This document shows, in pieces, positions 6,872-16,958 of a stretch of DNA of 64,000 nt. Numbering within the stretch: position 1 is the stretch's first letter; each line of letters opens with the position of its first letter. Origin of the DNA: Marivivens donghaensis. Lineage in GTDB: Bacteria; Pseudomonadota; Alphaproteobacteria; Rhodobacterales; Rhodobacteraceae. A model generated the notes under the pieces. The model ran no database searches, was not told the origin of the DNA, and saw only the letters and a list, made by a program, of their open reading frames with translations. The translations under genes and the position numbers were made by a program. The DNA lies in the NCBI RefSeq assembly GCF_011806565.1, contig NZ_JAATOP010000003.1, positions 248,001-312,000 of the forward strand, written 5' to 3'.

Positions 6872-9829
6872 TTATTTCCCTTCGATGGTCAGGGCCTCGT
6901 TAACGAGGGCTTCCTGTTGAGCTTTGTGTTGCGAGGCCAGGCCCGTTGCGGGCGAAGCCGATGCGGCGCGGCCGACGTAGACCGGACGCTTGTGAGTGGC
7001 GTTGATGCGGGTCAGCACCCATTCGATGTTCGGTTCGATGAACGACCAAGCACCCTGGTTGCGCGGCTCTTCCTGACACCAGACCATTTCGGCGCCTTTG
7101 AAGCGCTCGAGCTCGGCGATCAGCGACTGGGCAGGGAACGGGTAGAACTGTTCCAGACGCATCAGGTAGACATCGGTGATGCCGCGGGCGTCACGCTCTT
7201 CGAGGAGGTCGTAGTAGACCTTGCCCGAGCACATGACGACGCGCTTGATCTTGTCGTCGGCGACCAGCTTGGTGTCCGAGTGACCGCGTTCCGCGTCATC
7301 CCACAGGATGCGGTGGAAGGACGAACCGGTGGTGAAGTCCTCGGCGTCCGAGATGCAGAGCTTGTGGCGCAGCAGCGACTTCGGCGTCATCAGCACCAGC
7401 GGCTTGCGGTAGTTGCGGTGCATCTGGCGGCGCAGGATGTGGAAGTAGTTGGCCGGAGTCGAGCAGTTCGCAACGATCCAGTTGTCACCACCGCACATCT
7501 GCAGGAAGCGCTCGAGGCGGGCGGAGGAGTGCTCCGGCCCCTGACCTTCGAAGCCGTGCGGCAGAAGGCAGACGAGGCCCGACATACGCAGCCACTTGCT
7601 TTCGCCCGACGAGATGAACTGGTCGAACATGATCTGGGCGCCGTTGGCAAAGTCGCCGAACTGGGCTTCCCACATGACAAGCGCATTCGGTTCGGCCAGC
7701 GAGTAGCCGTATTCGAAGCCAAGTACCGCGTATTCCGACAGCATCGAGTCGATGACTTCGTAATGAGCCTGACCCTCGCGGATGTTATTCAGCGGGTAGT
7801 AGCGGTCTTCGGTCTTCTGGTCGATCAGGCCCGAGTGACGCTGCGAGAACGTACCGCGGGTGGCGTCCTGACCCGAAAGACGGACGGGGTAGCCTTCGAG
7901 CTGGAGCGAACCGAAGGCCATCGCCTCGGCGGTTGCCCAGTCGTAGCCCTGACCGGTTTCGAACATCTTCGCTTTGTTTTCCAGCTGGCGGGCAACGGTG
8001 CGGTGGATGTTGAAGTCTTCGGGGTAAGAGGACAGTGCCTTACCGATTTCCTGAAGGGTCTTTTCTTCAATCGCGGTTTTGCCGCGCTGGTACTTGCCCT
8101 CTTTTTCGCGGTCCATGTGGGACCAGCGACCGTCGAGCCAGTCAGCCTTGTTCGGCTTGTATTCCTTGGCCGCCTCGAACTCGTCGTTCAGGTTCGCTTG
8201 GAACTGGGCCTTCATGTCTTCGATCTCGCCCTCGGGGATGAGACCGTCGGCAACCAGACGTTCGGTGTAAAGCTGGAGCGTCGTCTTGTGACGCTTGATG
8301 TTGTTGTACATCGCCGGGTTGGTGAACATCGGCTCGTCGCCTTCGTTGTGACCGAAGCGGCGGTAGCAGAAGATGTCGATGACAACGTCTTTGTGGAACT
8401 TCTGGCGGAATTCGGTCGCGACCTTGGCGGCGTGGACAACAGCCTCCGGATCATCACCGTTCACGTGGAAGATCGGTGCTTCGACCATCAGCGCGATGTC
8501 GGTCGGGTAGGGCGACGAACGCGAGAAGTGCGGCGCGGTGGTGAAGCCGATCTGGTTGTTGACGACGATGTGGATCGTGCCGCCGGTGCGGTGACCTTTG
8601 AGGCCCGACAGACCGAAGCATTCCGCTACAACGCCCTGACCTGCAAAGGCGGCGTCGCCGTGCAGCAGGATCGGCAGAACGGTTTCGCGGGTCATGTCGT
8701 TGCGCTGGTCGGTCTTGGCGCGGGCCTTGCCGAGCACAACGGGGTTCACTGCTTCGAGGTGCGAGGGGTTCGCGGTCAGCGACAGGTGAACCTTGTTGCC
8801 GTCGAATTCGCGGTCGGATGAGGCACCGAGGTGGTACTTCACGTCGCCCGAACCATCGACGTCCTCGGGCTTGAACGAGCCGCCCTGGAATTCGTTGAAG
8901 ATCGCGCGGTAGGGTTTGTTCATCACGTTGGCCAGAACCGACAGGCGGCCGCGGTGCGGCATACCGATAACGATGTCCTGAACGCCCAGAGCGCCGCCGC
9001 GTTTGATGATCTGTTCCATCGCGGGGATGAGAGCTTCACCACCGTCCAGACCGAAACGTTTCGTGCCCATGAACTTGACGTGGCAGAACTTCTCGAAGCC
9101 CTCAGCCTCTACGAGCTTGTTCAGGATCGCCTTGCGGCCGTTCTGGGTGAAGGTGATTTCCTTGCCGAAACCTTCGATGCGTTCCTTCAGCCAGCCGGCT
9201 TCCTCGGGGTTCGAGATGTGCATGTACTGGAGCGCGAAGGTGCCGCAGTAGGTGCGACGGACGATCGCCATGATCTCGTTCATCGTCGCGACTTCGAGGC
9301 CGAGCACGTTGTCGATGAAGATCGGGCGGTTCATGTCGGCATCGGTGAAGCCGTAGGTCTTCGGATCAAGCTCCGGATGCACGGTCTGATCGCGCATGTT
9401 CAGCGGATCGAGGTCGGCGATCAGGTGGCCACGGATACGGTAGGCGCGGATGATCATCAGCGCGCGCAGCGAGTCGGTCACGGCAGCGCGGACTTGCTCT
9501 TCCGAGATCTCGACGCCCTTTTCAGCGGCTTTCTTCTTGATCTTGTCGCCTGCGGCCTTGGTGTCTTCGGGCCACTGGCCGTCAAGCGCGGCAACGAGGT
9601 CTCCACCCGGAGCGGGCGGCCAGTCGTTGCGGGCCCACGACGGACCGGCTGCTTCGGCTTTGGCATCCGATGCGCTGTCGCCAAGGGCGGCGAAGAACTC
9701 GCGCCAAGTCTCGTCTACGGCGTTCGGGTTGTCGGAATATCGCGCGTAAAGCTGCTCGATATACTCGGCGTTATGCCCCTGCAGGAAGCTCGAAGCATGG
9801 AACTGGTCGTTAGGGCTTTGGTCGTTCAT
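6872..9829 (-). CDS. sucA: 2-oxoglutarate dehydrogenase E1
   Basis: The 985-residue thiamine-diphosphate enzyme decarboxylates 2-oxoglutarate and succinylates the lipoyl group of SucB. It begins with the short E1o N-terminal tail (FLQGHNAEYIEQLYARY) that docks to partner subunits. IGMPHRGRLSVLANVM, the ThDP/Mg segment HGDAAFAGQGVVAE (about 390-403) and NNQIGFTT are all present, and the C-terminal half holds QFGDFANGAQ and LPHGFEGQGPEHSS. Length is typical. It belongs to the sucC-D-A-B block driven from the paired operators at 12884-12914. Confidence 0.97.
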   Translation of the reverse strand: MNDQSPNDQFHASSFLQGHNAEYIEQLYARYSDNPNAVDETWREFFAALGDSASDAKAEAAGPSWARNDWPPAPGGDLVAALDGQWPEDTKAAGDKIKKKAAEKGVEISEEQVRAAVTDSLRALMIIRAYRIRGHLIADLDPLNMRDQTVHPELDPKTYGFTDADMNRPIFIDNVLGLEVATMNEIMAIVRRTYCGTFALQYMHISNPEEAGWLKERIEGFGKEITFTQNGRKAILNKLVEAEGFEKFCHVKFMGTKRFGLDGGEALIPAMEQIIKRGGALGVQDIVIGMPHRGRLSVLANVMNKPYRAIFNEFQGGSFKPEDVDGSGDVKYHLGASSDREFDGNKVHLSLTANPSHLEAVNPVVLGKARAKTDQRNDMTRETVLPILLHGDAAFAGQGVVAECFGLSGLKGHRTGGTIHIVVNNQIGFTTAPHFSRSSPYPTDIALMVEAPIFHVNGDDPEAVVHAAKVATEFRQKFHKDVVIDIFCYRRFGHNEGDEPMFTNPAMYNNIKRHKTTLQLYTERLVADGLIPEGEIEDMKAQFQANLNDEFEAAKEYKPNKADWLDGRWSHMDREKEGKYQRGKTAIEEKTLQEIGKALSSYPEDFNIHRTVARQLENKAKMFETGQGYDWATAEAMAFGSLQLEGYPVRLSGQDATRGTFSQRHSGLIDQKTEDRYYPLNNIREGQAHYEVIDSMLSEYAVLGFEYGYSLAEPNALVMWEAQFGDFANGAQIMFDQFISSGESKWLRMSGLVCLLPHGFEGQGPEHSSARLERFLQMCGGDNWIVANCSTPANYFHILRRQMHRNYRKPLVLMTPKSLLRHKLCISDAEDFTTGSSFHRILWDDAERGHSDTKLVADDKIKRVVMCSGKVYYDLLEERDARGITDVYLMRLEQFYPFPAQSLIAELERFKGAEMVWCQEEPRNQGAWSFIEPNIEWVLTRINATHKRPVYVGRAASASPATGLASQHKAQQEALVNEALTIEGK

Positions 9830-9862
9830 TTTGTGGCCTTTCCCTCAGGGCGGAATGGGCGG

Positions 9863-10573
9863 TTAGTTTAAAGGGTCACGGTATTCCGTGAAGCGGAGTT
9901 CGACGCTCGTGGCGGGGAGGCCAAGGTCGAGGTCGGGCGTATAAGCGATGATCGTGGCGCCGAAGTCGGCAATCTGCGAGCCGTCAACAGGGCTGACCTG
10001 CGCAAGCGGCGCATCACGTTCACCGCGGAAGGCGAGGATCTGGCCGAGGTCTTTCATCTTCGTTTCCGGCGTTTCGGTCAGGGCCATCAAGCCGGTGTCG
10101 CCGGAATAGTCATCCGGCCACATGATGAGGCACGAGCGGACCACCATATCGATGGAGTCACCGACGAACGGGCCACTCTCGCGTTCCTGCGTGGCGGCAG
10201 CGCCGGTCGGGTGCGTCCAGTAGATCGTCTCGCGAATGAAGCCGGGGAAGGGCTCAAAGGCTTCGGCGAAATCGCCGGCTTCGATGAATTCGATGATGTT
10301 GTCCGTGGACCACGTGTTGTTCACCACGCGGTGCGCTTCGGTCACTTTGGCCATCTCAGCCGTCGGTTCGTCTACCTGCGAGAAACCTGCGGCTTCCATC
10401 GCGGCGACCTGATCTTCGAACGGCTGGGAGATGTCCGAACAGATGCCGAACGGAGTTACGGTCTGGGCGTGAGAGGCGAGGGGGAGAACCACCATAGCCG
10501 ACGCAAAAAACGCAGCTACCGAAAGACGGTATTGCGCAAGGTGCGGACCTGCCTGTTTTCGCGTGCTCTTCAT
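9863..10573 (-). CDS. Secreted hypothetical protein inside the suc operon
   Basis: The 236-residue protein has a clear signal peptide (basic start, hydrophobic stretch about 16-32, then SHAQ cleavage). The mature part contains two cysteines (FGICSDIS and RSCLIMWPDD) and no motif I recognise. It lies between sucD and sucA on the same strand, 33 bases before the sucA start and 125 after the sucD stop. A secreted protein in an operon of cytoplasmic TCA enzymes is odd. It may ride on the same transcript by chance or have a role in envelope or substrate uptake; function unknown. Confidence 0.72.
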   Translation of the reverse strand: MKSTRKQAGPHLAQYRLSVAAFFASAMVVLPLASHAQTVTPFGICSDISQPFEDQVAAMEAAGFSQVDEPTAEMAKVTEAHRVVNNTWSTDNIIEFIEAGDFAEAFEPFPGFIRETIYWTHPTGAAATQERESGPFVGDSIDMVVRSCLIMWPDDYSGDTGLMALTETPETKMKDLGQILAFRGERDAPLAQVSPVDGSQIADFGATIIAYTPDLDLGLPATSVELRFTEYRDPLN

Positions 10574-10698
10574 CCGAGCGGACCTTTTTTAGCTCTGACA
10601 ATCGGCCCCTGAACGGGCAATCCGATCTAACTATAGGGTTGCGGCCATCATTATCGACGCCCGCAACCTGATTTCTTACGACAATGGCGTGATGCCTA

Positions 10699-11586
10699 TT
10701 AGCCGTTCTGGATCGCTTTCATCACGGCTTCGCCCAGAGTAGCGGGGCTGTCTGCAACTACGATACCGGCCGACTTCATGGCTTCGATCTTGTCTTCAGC
10801 GCCGCCTTTGCCGCCTGCAACGATCGCACCGGCGTGGCCCATGCGGCGTCCCGGAGGTGCGGTACGGCCAGCGATGAAGCCAGCGGTCGGCTTCCAACGG
10901 CCCTTCTTGCGCTGCTCGGCGAGGAACTCGGCTGCGTCTTCTTCAGCCGAACCACCGATTTCACCGATCATGATGATTGCTTCGGTTTCCGGATCGTCGA
11001 GGAACATGTCGAGGACGTCGATGTGCTCGGTGCCCTTGATCGGGTCGCCGCCGATGCCGACAGCAGTCGACTGGCCGAGGCCCATGTCGGTGGTCTGCTT
11101 CACAGCTTCGTAGGTCAGGGTGCCCGAACGGGACACAACGCCGACCTTGCCGCGCTTGTGGATGTGACCCGGCATGATGCCGATCTTGCAGGCGTCAGGG
11201 GTGATGACGCCCGGGCAGTTCGGGCCGATCAGGCGCGACTTGGAGTCGATCAGCGCGCGCTTCACCTTCATCATGTCGAGAACCGGAATGCCCTCGGTGA
11301 TGCAGATGATCAGTTCCATTTCGGCGTCGATAGCTTCGAGGATCGAGTCAGCCGCGAAGGGCGGCGGGACGTAGATCACCGATGCGTTGGCTTCGGTCTT
11401 CGCCTTGGCTTCGTGAACCGAGTTGAAAACCGGCAGGCCGAGGTGATCCTGACCGCCCTTACCGGGGGTCACACCGCCAACCATCTTGGTGCCGTATGCG
11501 ATTGCCTGTTCCGAGTGGAACGTACCCTGCGAGCCGGTGAAGCCCTGACAGATGACTTTGGTATTTTCGTCTACGAGGATTGCCAT
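10699..11586 (-). CDS. sucD: Succinyl-CoA synthetase alpha subunit
   Basis: The 295-residue alpha subunit binds CoA and carries the phospho-histidine intermediate in succinyl-CoA + ADP + Pi <-> succinate + ATP + CoA. The CoA-binding Rossmann segment begins at [35 protein letters not shown] and the [20 protein letters not shown] loop with the active His are present. The start is five bases past the sucC stop, so the two are coupled. Nucleotide preference (ATP or GTP) cannot be read from the sequence. Confidence 0.97.
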   Translation of the reverse strand: MAILVDENTKVICQGFTGSQGTFHSEQAIAYGTKMVGGVTPGKGGQDHLGLPVFNSVHEAKAKTEANASVIYVPPPFAADSILEAIDAEMELIICITEGIPVLDMMKVKRALIDSKSRLIGPNCPGVITPDACKIGIMPGHIHKRGKVGVVSRSGTLTYEAVKQTTDMGLGQSTAVGIGGDPIKGTEHIDVLDMFLDDPETEAIIMIGEIGGSAEEDAAEFLAEQRKKGRWKPTAGFIAGRTAPPGRRMGHAGAIVAGGKGGAEDKIEAMKSAGIVVADSPATLGEAVMKAIQNG

Positions 11587-11591
11587 AATTC

Positions 11592-12785
11592 TTAGCCCTT
11601 CACCGCTTTAACGATTTTCTCTGCGCCGTCCGACAGGTTGTCGGCTGCGATGACGTTAAGGCCGGAGGTGTTGATGATCTCTTTGCCCTTCTCGACGTTG
11701 GTGCCTTCGAGGCGAACGACGAGCGGAACCTGAAGACCGACTTCCTTGACCGCAGCGACAACGCCCTCAGCGATGACGTCGCAACGCATGATGCCGCCGA
11801 AGATGTTGACGAGGATGCCTTTGACGTTCGGGTCAGAGGTGATGATCTTGAACGCTTCGGTCACTTTCTCTTTGGTGGCGCCGCCACCTACGTCGAGGAA
11901 GTTTGCCGGCTCTGCGCCGTAGAGCTTGATGATGTCCATGGTGGCCATAGCCAGACCAGCACCGTTCACCATACAGCCGATTTCACCGTCGAGAGCGATG
12001 TAGTTCAGGTCGTACTTGGACGCCTGAAGTTCCTTCGGGTCTTCTTCGGTTTCGTCGCGCAGTTCGGCGATGTCCGGCTGGCGGTAGATCGCGTTGCCGT
12101 CGAAGCCGAGCTTGGCGTCGAGGACCTTGAGCGAACCGTTGGTCATGACGATCAGCGGGTTGATCTCAAGCATCTCCATGTCTTTTTCCATGAAGGCTTT
12201 GTAGAGAATGCCCATCAGCTTGACGCATTCCTTGACCTGCGAACCTTCGAGGCCGAGGGCAAATGCGATGCGGCGGCCATGGTAGGCCTGGTAGCCGGTG
12301 GCCGGATCGACGGAGAACGAGAGGATTTTCTCGGGGGTCGACGCTGCAACTTCCTCGATGTCCATGCCGCCTTCGGTCGAGCAGACGAAGGAGACGCGCG
12401 ACGATACGCGGTCGACCAGCAGGGCGAGGTACAGTTCGCGTTCGATGTCCGAACCGTCTTCGATGTAGATGCGGTTCACCTGCTTACCAGCCGGACCGGT
12501 CTGGTGGGTGACGAGGGTCTTGCCCAGCATCTTCTTGGCTTCTTCGGCGGCCTCTTCGACCGACTTGGCCAGGCGCACGCCGCCCTTTTCGCCAGCTTCG
12601 GCTTCCTTGAAGGAGCCTTTGCCGCGTCCACCTGCGTGGATCTGGGCTTTGACGACCCAAAGCGGACCGTCAAGTTCGCCTGCTGCCGCCTTGGCATTTT
12701 CGGCCTTCAGTACGGCACGGCCTTCCGAGACCGGAGCGCCGTAGCTGCGCAGGAGCGCCTTGGCCTGATATTCGTGAATGTTCAT
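11592..12785 (-). CDS. sucC: Succinyl-CoA synthetase beta subunit (ADP-forming type)
   Basis: The 397-residue ATP-grasp subunit starts [20 protein letters not shown], the standard SucC N-terminus; an upstream in-frame extension to 12830 is not family-like. GAG-rich [21 protein letters not shown] and the C-terminal [18 protein letters not shown] loop are conserved. A GAGG ribosome-binding site lies eight bases before ATG 12785. It is the first gene of the suc block and has a 170-bp leader containing two TGTGATCACA palindromes. Confidence 0.97.
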   Translation of the reverse strand: MNIHEYQAKALLRSYGAPVSEGRAVLKAENAKAAAGELDGPLWVVKAQIHAGGRGKGSFKEAEAGEKGGVRLAKSVEEAAEEAKKMLGKTLVTHQTGPAGKQVNRIYIEDGSDIERELYLALLVDRVSSRVSFVCSTEGGMDIEEVAASTPEKILSFSVDPATGYQAYHGRRIAFALGLEGSQVKECVKLMGILYKAFMEKDMEMLEINPLIVMTNGSLKVLDAKLGFDGNAIYRQPDIAELRDETEEDPKELQASKYDLNYIALDGEIGCMVNGAGLAMATMDIIKLYGAEPANFLDVGGGATKEKVTEAFKIITSDPNVKGILVNIFGGIMRCDVIAEGVVAAVKEVGLQVPLVVRLEGTNVEKGKEIINTSGLNVIAADNLSDGAEKIVKAVKG

Positions 12786-12847
12786 CGAGTAGTCCTCGCT
12801 GTGCTTCGCTTTGCACCCCACTAAGCACACTAAAACGGACCTTAGAA

Positions 12848-12872
12848 CGACAAACTTAGCTGTTTGCGGTAA
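12848..12872 (-). promoter_or_regulatory. TTACCGC / TTTGTCG block in the sucC leader
   Basis: On the minus strand TTACCGC (12872-12866) and TTTGTCG (12854-12848) follow the paired operators. The same two words follow the operators of sdhC at 20753-20759 and 20774-20780. TTGTCG could be a -35 element, but I cannot see a convincing -10 at matching distance in both. Confidence 0.4.
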
Positions 12873-12883
12873 AACCCGACATT

Positions 12884-12914
12884 TGTGATCACAGTTTTTC
12901 TGGGTGTGATCACA
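12884..12914. promoter_or_regulatory. Paired TGTGATCACA operators upstream of sucC
   Basis: Two exact copies of the 10-bp palindrome (12884-12893 and 12905-12914) have centres 21 bp apart, two turns of the helix. They lie about 100 bp upstream of the sucC start. The same pair with the same spacing precedes sdhC, and a single copy precedes the gntR gene at 1550. The spacing would put two dimers on one face of the DNA. Confidence 0.78.
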
Positions 12915-12955
12915 AATTTCACTCGCCCTTGTTCTTTAGGATATAAAGAATCAAA

Positions 12956-13621
12956 TCAGCGGTTGGGGCGGGCGATGAAAAGGACCTGACCTCGGGGCAA
13001 CATCACGGGCTGTCCGGTGATGCTCCAGTCGGTTACGGACCCCAGATGGTCGATATCCGTTTCCAGAACATGATAGGGCGCACGGATGTCGTGTGTGACC
13101 ACACCGTCAGGCTGACGATAGGGGCGCGTCGAAGCGACGGCATCGGGGGCCAGAAAGACGGTGAAGAGGAACTGCTCCAGCGCGGGAAAGCGGGACAGGT
13201 TCATAAGCGCGCGGCGCAGGAACGCGATCGGCAGGTGCGGGAAGACCGCGAAGGCGATGGCGTGGGTGATTTCGGCGGGGACGCGCGGAAAATCGAAGGT
13301 CGCGTCCTGAATCAGGTGGCTCTTGCGCAGCGCGGTGGGGTCTTCGAGTTCTTTCGCGTGACCCGCCAGCATGATGTCGCGGGAAAAGTCGGTCGCCCAG
13401 TAGTGGCCGCTTTCCAGATACGGGACCGCCTTGCAGCCGAGCCGCAGCGAGCCCGCACCGATATCGAGGAGATGGTGGTGAGGCAGCAGACCCGCCTCAC
13501 GCAGGATGCCCATCTGGGCACGTCCGGTTTCATCCCAACGCCCGCCGACGATGTCGCGGTGCTTTCCGTCGGCGATGGCCCGATCATAGAAACCAGGCGT
13601 CTCGTAGGGCGAAACCGGCAT
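12956..13621 (-). CDS. Class I SAM-dependent methyltransferase
   Basis: The 221-residue protein has the motif I sequence LLDIGAGSLRLGCKAVPYL (about 47-65), the SAM-binding glycine loop of class I methyltransferases, and TDFSRDIM as the probable acidic motif II. The start MPVSPYETPGFYD at 13621 lies five bases past the pepT stop; longer in-frame starts run through pepT and are rejected. The substrate is unknown. The C-terminal region (GQVLFIARPNR) closes a normal beta-strand. It is probably co-transcribed with pepT. Confidence 0.78.
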   Translation of the reverse strand: MPVSPYETPGFYDRAIADGKHRDIVGGRWDETGRAQMGILREAGLLPHHHLLDIGAGSLRLGCKAVPYLESGHYWATDFSRDIMLAGHAKELEDPTALRKSHLIQDATFDFPRVPAEITHAIAFAVFPHLPIAFLRRALMNLSRFPALEQFLFTVFLAPDAVASTRPYRQPDGVVTHDIRAPYHVLETDIDHLGSVTDWSITGQPVMLPRGQVLFIARPNR

Positions 13622-13626
13622 TCGCG

Positions 13627-14862
13627 TCAGCCTTTGACAGCGCGTTGCGCGATGGTGAGGCAAAGCTCTGTCGCGCGGGCCATGTCCTGAACCGAAACCC
13701 ATTCGAGCGGGCCGTGGATGTTCTGCATCCCCGTGAACAGGTTGGGGCAGGGGACGCCCATCTCGGTCAGGCGCGAGCCATCGGTGCCGCCGCGGATCGG
13801 AACGGATTTGGGATTGAGGCCCAATTCCTTCGCCGCTTCGGTCGCGAGGTTGACGGGCGTCATGTCCTTTTCCAACCAGTAGCGCATGTTGCGGTACTGG
13901 GGGCTGATTTCGCAAGTAATCTTGGCGCGGGGTTCGGTCGCGGCGACGGCGTTACACACGTCGCGGATCATCTGGCCCTTGGCCTCCAGTCCGTCGAGTT
14001 CGAAGTCGCGGATGATGACGCGGACGGTCATTTCCGAGCTACCGCCGTTCATATCGACCACATGGACGAAACCTTCGCGGCCCGAGGTCGTCTCGGGCGT
14101 CATCGCCCATTGCGGCAGGGTCTGCACGATCTTCGACGCGAGATGTGTGGCGTTGACCAGCTTGTCCTTGGAGAAACCGGGGTGGATCGAAACGCCGGTG
14201 ACTCTGATCTCTGCACCGTCGGCAGAGAACGTCTCGAATTCGATCTCGCCAAGGCGACCGCCGTCGAAGGTATAGGCCCAATCGACGCCAAGTTCGTCGG
14301 GCAGGCGCGGATCGACGCCGCGACCGACTTCTTCATCGGGGGTGAAGGCCACGCGGATTTTGCCGTGCGGAATGTCCTTGTTTTCCAGCATGTGACGGGC
14401 GGCGGCCATGATGATGGCAACGCCGGCCTTATCGTCAGCGCCGAGCAGCGTGAGGCCCGACGCGGTGATCAGGTCGTCGCCGACTTTTTCGGCCAGATAA
14501 GGGAACTGGTCGGGCGACATCGACAGGTCGGGATTGTCGGGGAAAGTGATGGTGCCGCCGTTGTAGCCTTTGATCACACGAGGCTTCACGTTGGTCGCGT
14601 TGAACTGCGGCGCGGTGTCGACGTGCGCAAGGAAACCAATGGTCGGGCCTTCGGCTGTGGCGGGGATGGTCGCCAGCACGACGCCGTATTCGGTGATCGT
14701 CACGTCCTCTGCGCCGATTTCGGTCAGCTCGTCACGCAGCAGGTTTAGCATCCCGAACTGGATGTCGGTGGACGGCTGGGACATGCTGTCGATGTCGGAC
14801 TGGCTATCAATTGCAGCATAGCGGCAAAGGCGGGTTTCGAGTTCGTCTGTAAAGTTCGTCAT
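13627..14862 (-). CDS. pepT: Peptidase T (tripeptide aminopeptidase)
   Basis: The 411-residue M20-family zinc enzyme releases N-terminal residues from tripeptides. LAHVDTAPQFNATNVKP carries the first metal-binding His-Asp, LLGADDKAGVAIIMAA the bridging Asp, and FTPDEEVGRGVDP the catalytic Glu pair. The dimerisation segment and the C-terminal PIRGGTDGSRLTEMGVPCPN with NIHGPLEWVS complete the site. Length matches PepT. It lies downstream of mdh, separated by a terminator, so it likely has its own promoter. Confidence 0.95.
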   Translation of the reverse strand: MTNFTDELETRLCRYAAIDSQSDIDSMSQPSTDIQFGMLNLLRDELTEIGAEDVTITEYGVVLATIPATAEGPTIGFLAHVDTAPQFNATNVKPRVIKGYNGGTITFPDNPDLSMSPDQFPYLAEKVGDDLITASGLTLLGADDKAGVAIIMAAARHMLENKDIPHGKIRVAFTPDEEVGRGVDPRLPDELGVDWAYTFDGGRLGEIEFETFSADGAEIRVTGVSIHPGFSKDKLVNATHLASKIVQTLPQWAMTPETTSGREGFVHVVDMNGGSSEMTVRVIIRDFELDGLEAKGQMIRDVCNAVAATEPRAKITCEISPQYRNMRYWLEKDMTPVNLATEAAKELGLNPKSVPIRGGTDGSRLTEMGVPCPNLFTGMQNIHGPLEWVSVQDMARATELCLTIAQRAVKG

Positions 14863-14946
14863 GGAAATCTCCTATTGCCCGAAGATCTGCGCCCGAGAGG
14901 CGCGTGTGTCAACGCAGGGCCTGCACATGTCCGTCTGCAAAAGCAA

Positions 14947-14972
14947 AAGGGCGACCCGTGGGCCGCCCTTCG
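14947..14972 (-). terminator. mdh terminator
   Basis: On the minus strand AAGGGCGGCCC and GGGTCGCCCTT pair around a short loop and are followed by TTTTGCTTTT. It lies 21 bases past the mdh stop. Confidence 0.78.
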
Positions 14973-14992
14973 TATTCGGTGCTGCGCGGCGA

Positions 14993-15970
<978 letters not shown>

Positions 15971-16079
15971 TTAAGGTTGAGGTCGGGGCATGGCGTAGCC
16001 CTTTCGTTGCGTGCAATCAAGTACACGAAGGGGTAAGGCGACATTGTTCCTATATCGCTTGGGGTGTTTGCGCTAAACT

Positions 16080-16097
16080 TGTGCATACAATTGCACA
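16080..16097. promoter_or_regulatory. TGTGCA-N6-TGCACA inverted repeat
   Basis: A perfect inverted repeat with a TACAAT spacer lies in the 200-bp gap between the divergent mdh and tauE genes, 58 bp before tauE. It has TGTG/CACA arms but not the GAT core of the suc/sdh operators. It may bind a regulator of either gene. Confidence 0.4.
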
Positions 16098-16155
16098 CAA
16101 TGGCGTTCCGCATGAGGTGTATCAGCGGTTCTGTGATTCTTTTTAAAGGTAAATT

Positions 16156-16905
16156 ATGGACGGTACGGCATTTTGGATCGTCTCGGTCATCGCTGCGATC
16201 AGCGTCGGACTGAGTAAAGGGGGACTTGCCGCGCTGGGGACGATTGCCGTGCCTGTCATGGCTCTGGCGATTGATCCGGTCGTCGCTGCGGGCCTGCTTC
16301 TGCCGGTGTTCGTGGTGTCGGACATCTTCGGCGTGTGGACCTACCGCAAGCATTTCGACAAGCAGGTTCTCATCATATCCATCATCGGCGGAACAGTCGG
16401 CGTTGTGATCGGCGGCCTGCTGGCGTCGGTTGTGTCCGAGCATGTCGTGACGCTGTTCGTCGGCCTCATCGGTGTGCTGTTCGCCCTGAACTTCATCCTC
16501 AAACGCGGGGCAGAGGTCGAGGCGGAGCCGCTGAGTAAACCGAAGGGCTATTTCTGGACCGCCATTGCGGGCTTCACCAGCTTCGTCAGCCATTCGGGCG
16601 GTCCGCCGTATCAGATGTTCGTGCTGCCGCTGAAGCTGCCGAAGATGGTGTTTGCGGGCACTATCACGCTGGCCTTCGCCTACATCAACGCGATCAAGCT
16701 GATCCCCTACGCGATGCTAGGGCAGATCAACCTGCACAGCCTCGGCGTCAGTGCGATCCTGATGGTTCCTGCCGTGATCTCGGTCTTTGTCGGGGTGCGT
16801 TTGGTGAAAATCCTGCCGGACAAGATCTTCTACAACTTCGTCATCATCGCGCTGGGTATCGTGTCGCTCAAGCTCGTCTATGACGCCATCATGGCGATGA
16901 TCTAA
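16156..16905 (+). CDS. TauE/SafE-family membrane permease
   Basis: The 249-residue protein has about eight predicted membrane helices and opens with AISVGLSKGGLAALGTIAVP, the glycine-rich first repeat of the TauE/SafE (DUF81) family. The second repeat starts near GFTSFVSHSGGPPYQMFVLP. Members export or import sulfite, sulfoacetate or other small anions; the substrate here is not known. A terminator follows at once, so it appears to be a single-gene unit divergent from mdh. A second, longer paralogue is at 36320. Confidence 0.88.
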   Translation: MDGTAFWIVSVIAAISVGLSKGGLAALGTIAVPVMALAIDPVVAAGLLLPVFVVSDIFGVWTYRKHFDKQVLIISIIGGTVGVVIGGLLASVVSEHVVTLFVGLIGVLFALNFILKRGAEVEAEPLSKPKGYFWTAIAGFTSFVSHSGGPPYQMFVLPLKLPKMVFAGTITLAFAYINAIKLIPYAMLGQINLHSLGVSAILMVPAVISVFVGVRLVKILPDKIFYNFVIIALGIVSLKLVYDAIMAMI

Positions 16906-16911
16906 AGAAAA

Positions 16912-16934
16912 AGGGCCACCCCGAAGGGCGGCCC
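16912..16934. terminator. Terminator between tauE and PRC gene
   Basis: AAAAAGGGCC-ACCCC-GAAGGGCGGCCCG forms a GC-rich hairpin between two convergent genes, with A-runs to the left and CTCTTT to the right. It probably serves both. Confidence 0.6.
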
Positions 16935-16958
16935 GAACTCTTTAGAAGAGCGCAAAGA

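Noticed and set aside
5627-8821. Open frame of 1064 codons on the plus strand across sucB and sucA
   Set aside because: It runs antisense to two unmistakable enzymes. Long antisense frames arise from the GC-rich third-position bias of such genes, and the translation has no family motif.
12956-13915. Long 319-codon version of the methyltransferase
   Set aside because: The first 98 codons overlap the C-terminal end of pepT in another frame. The methyltransferase family start is at 13621.
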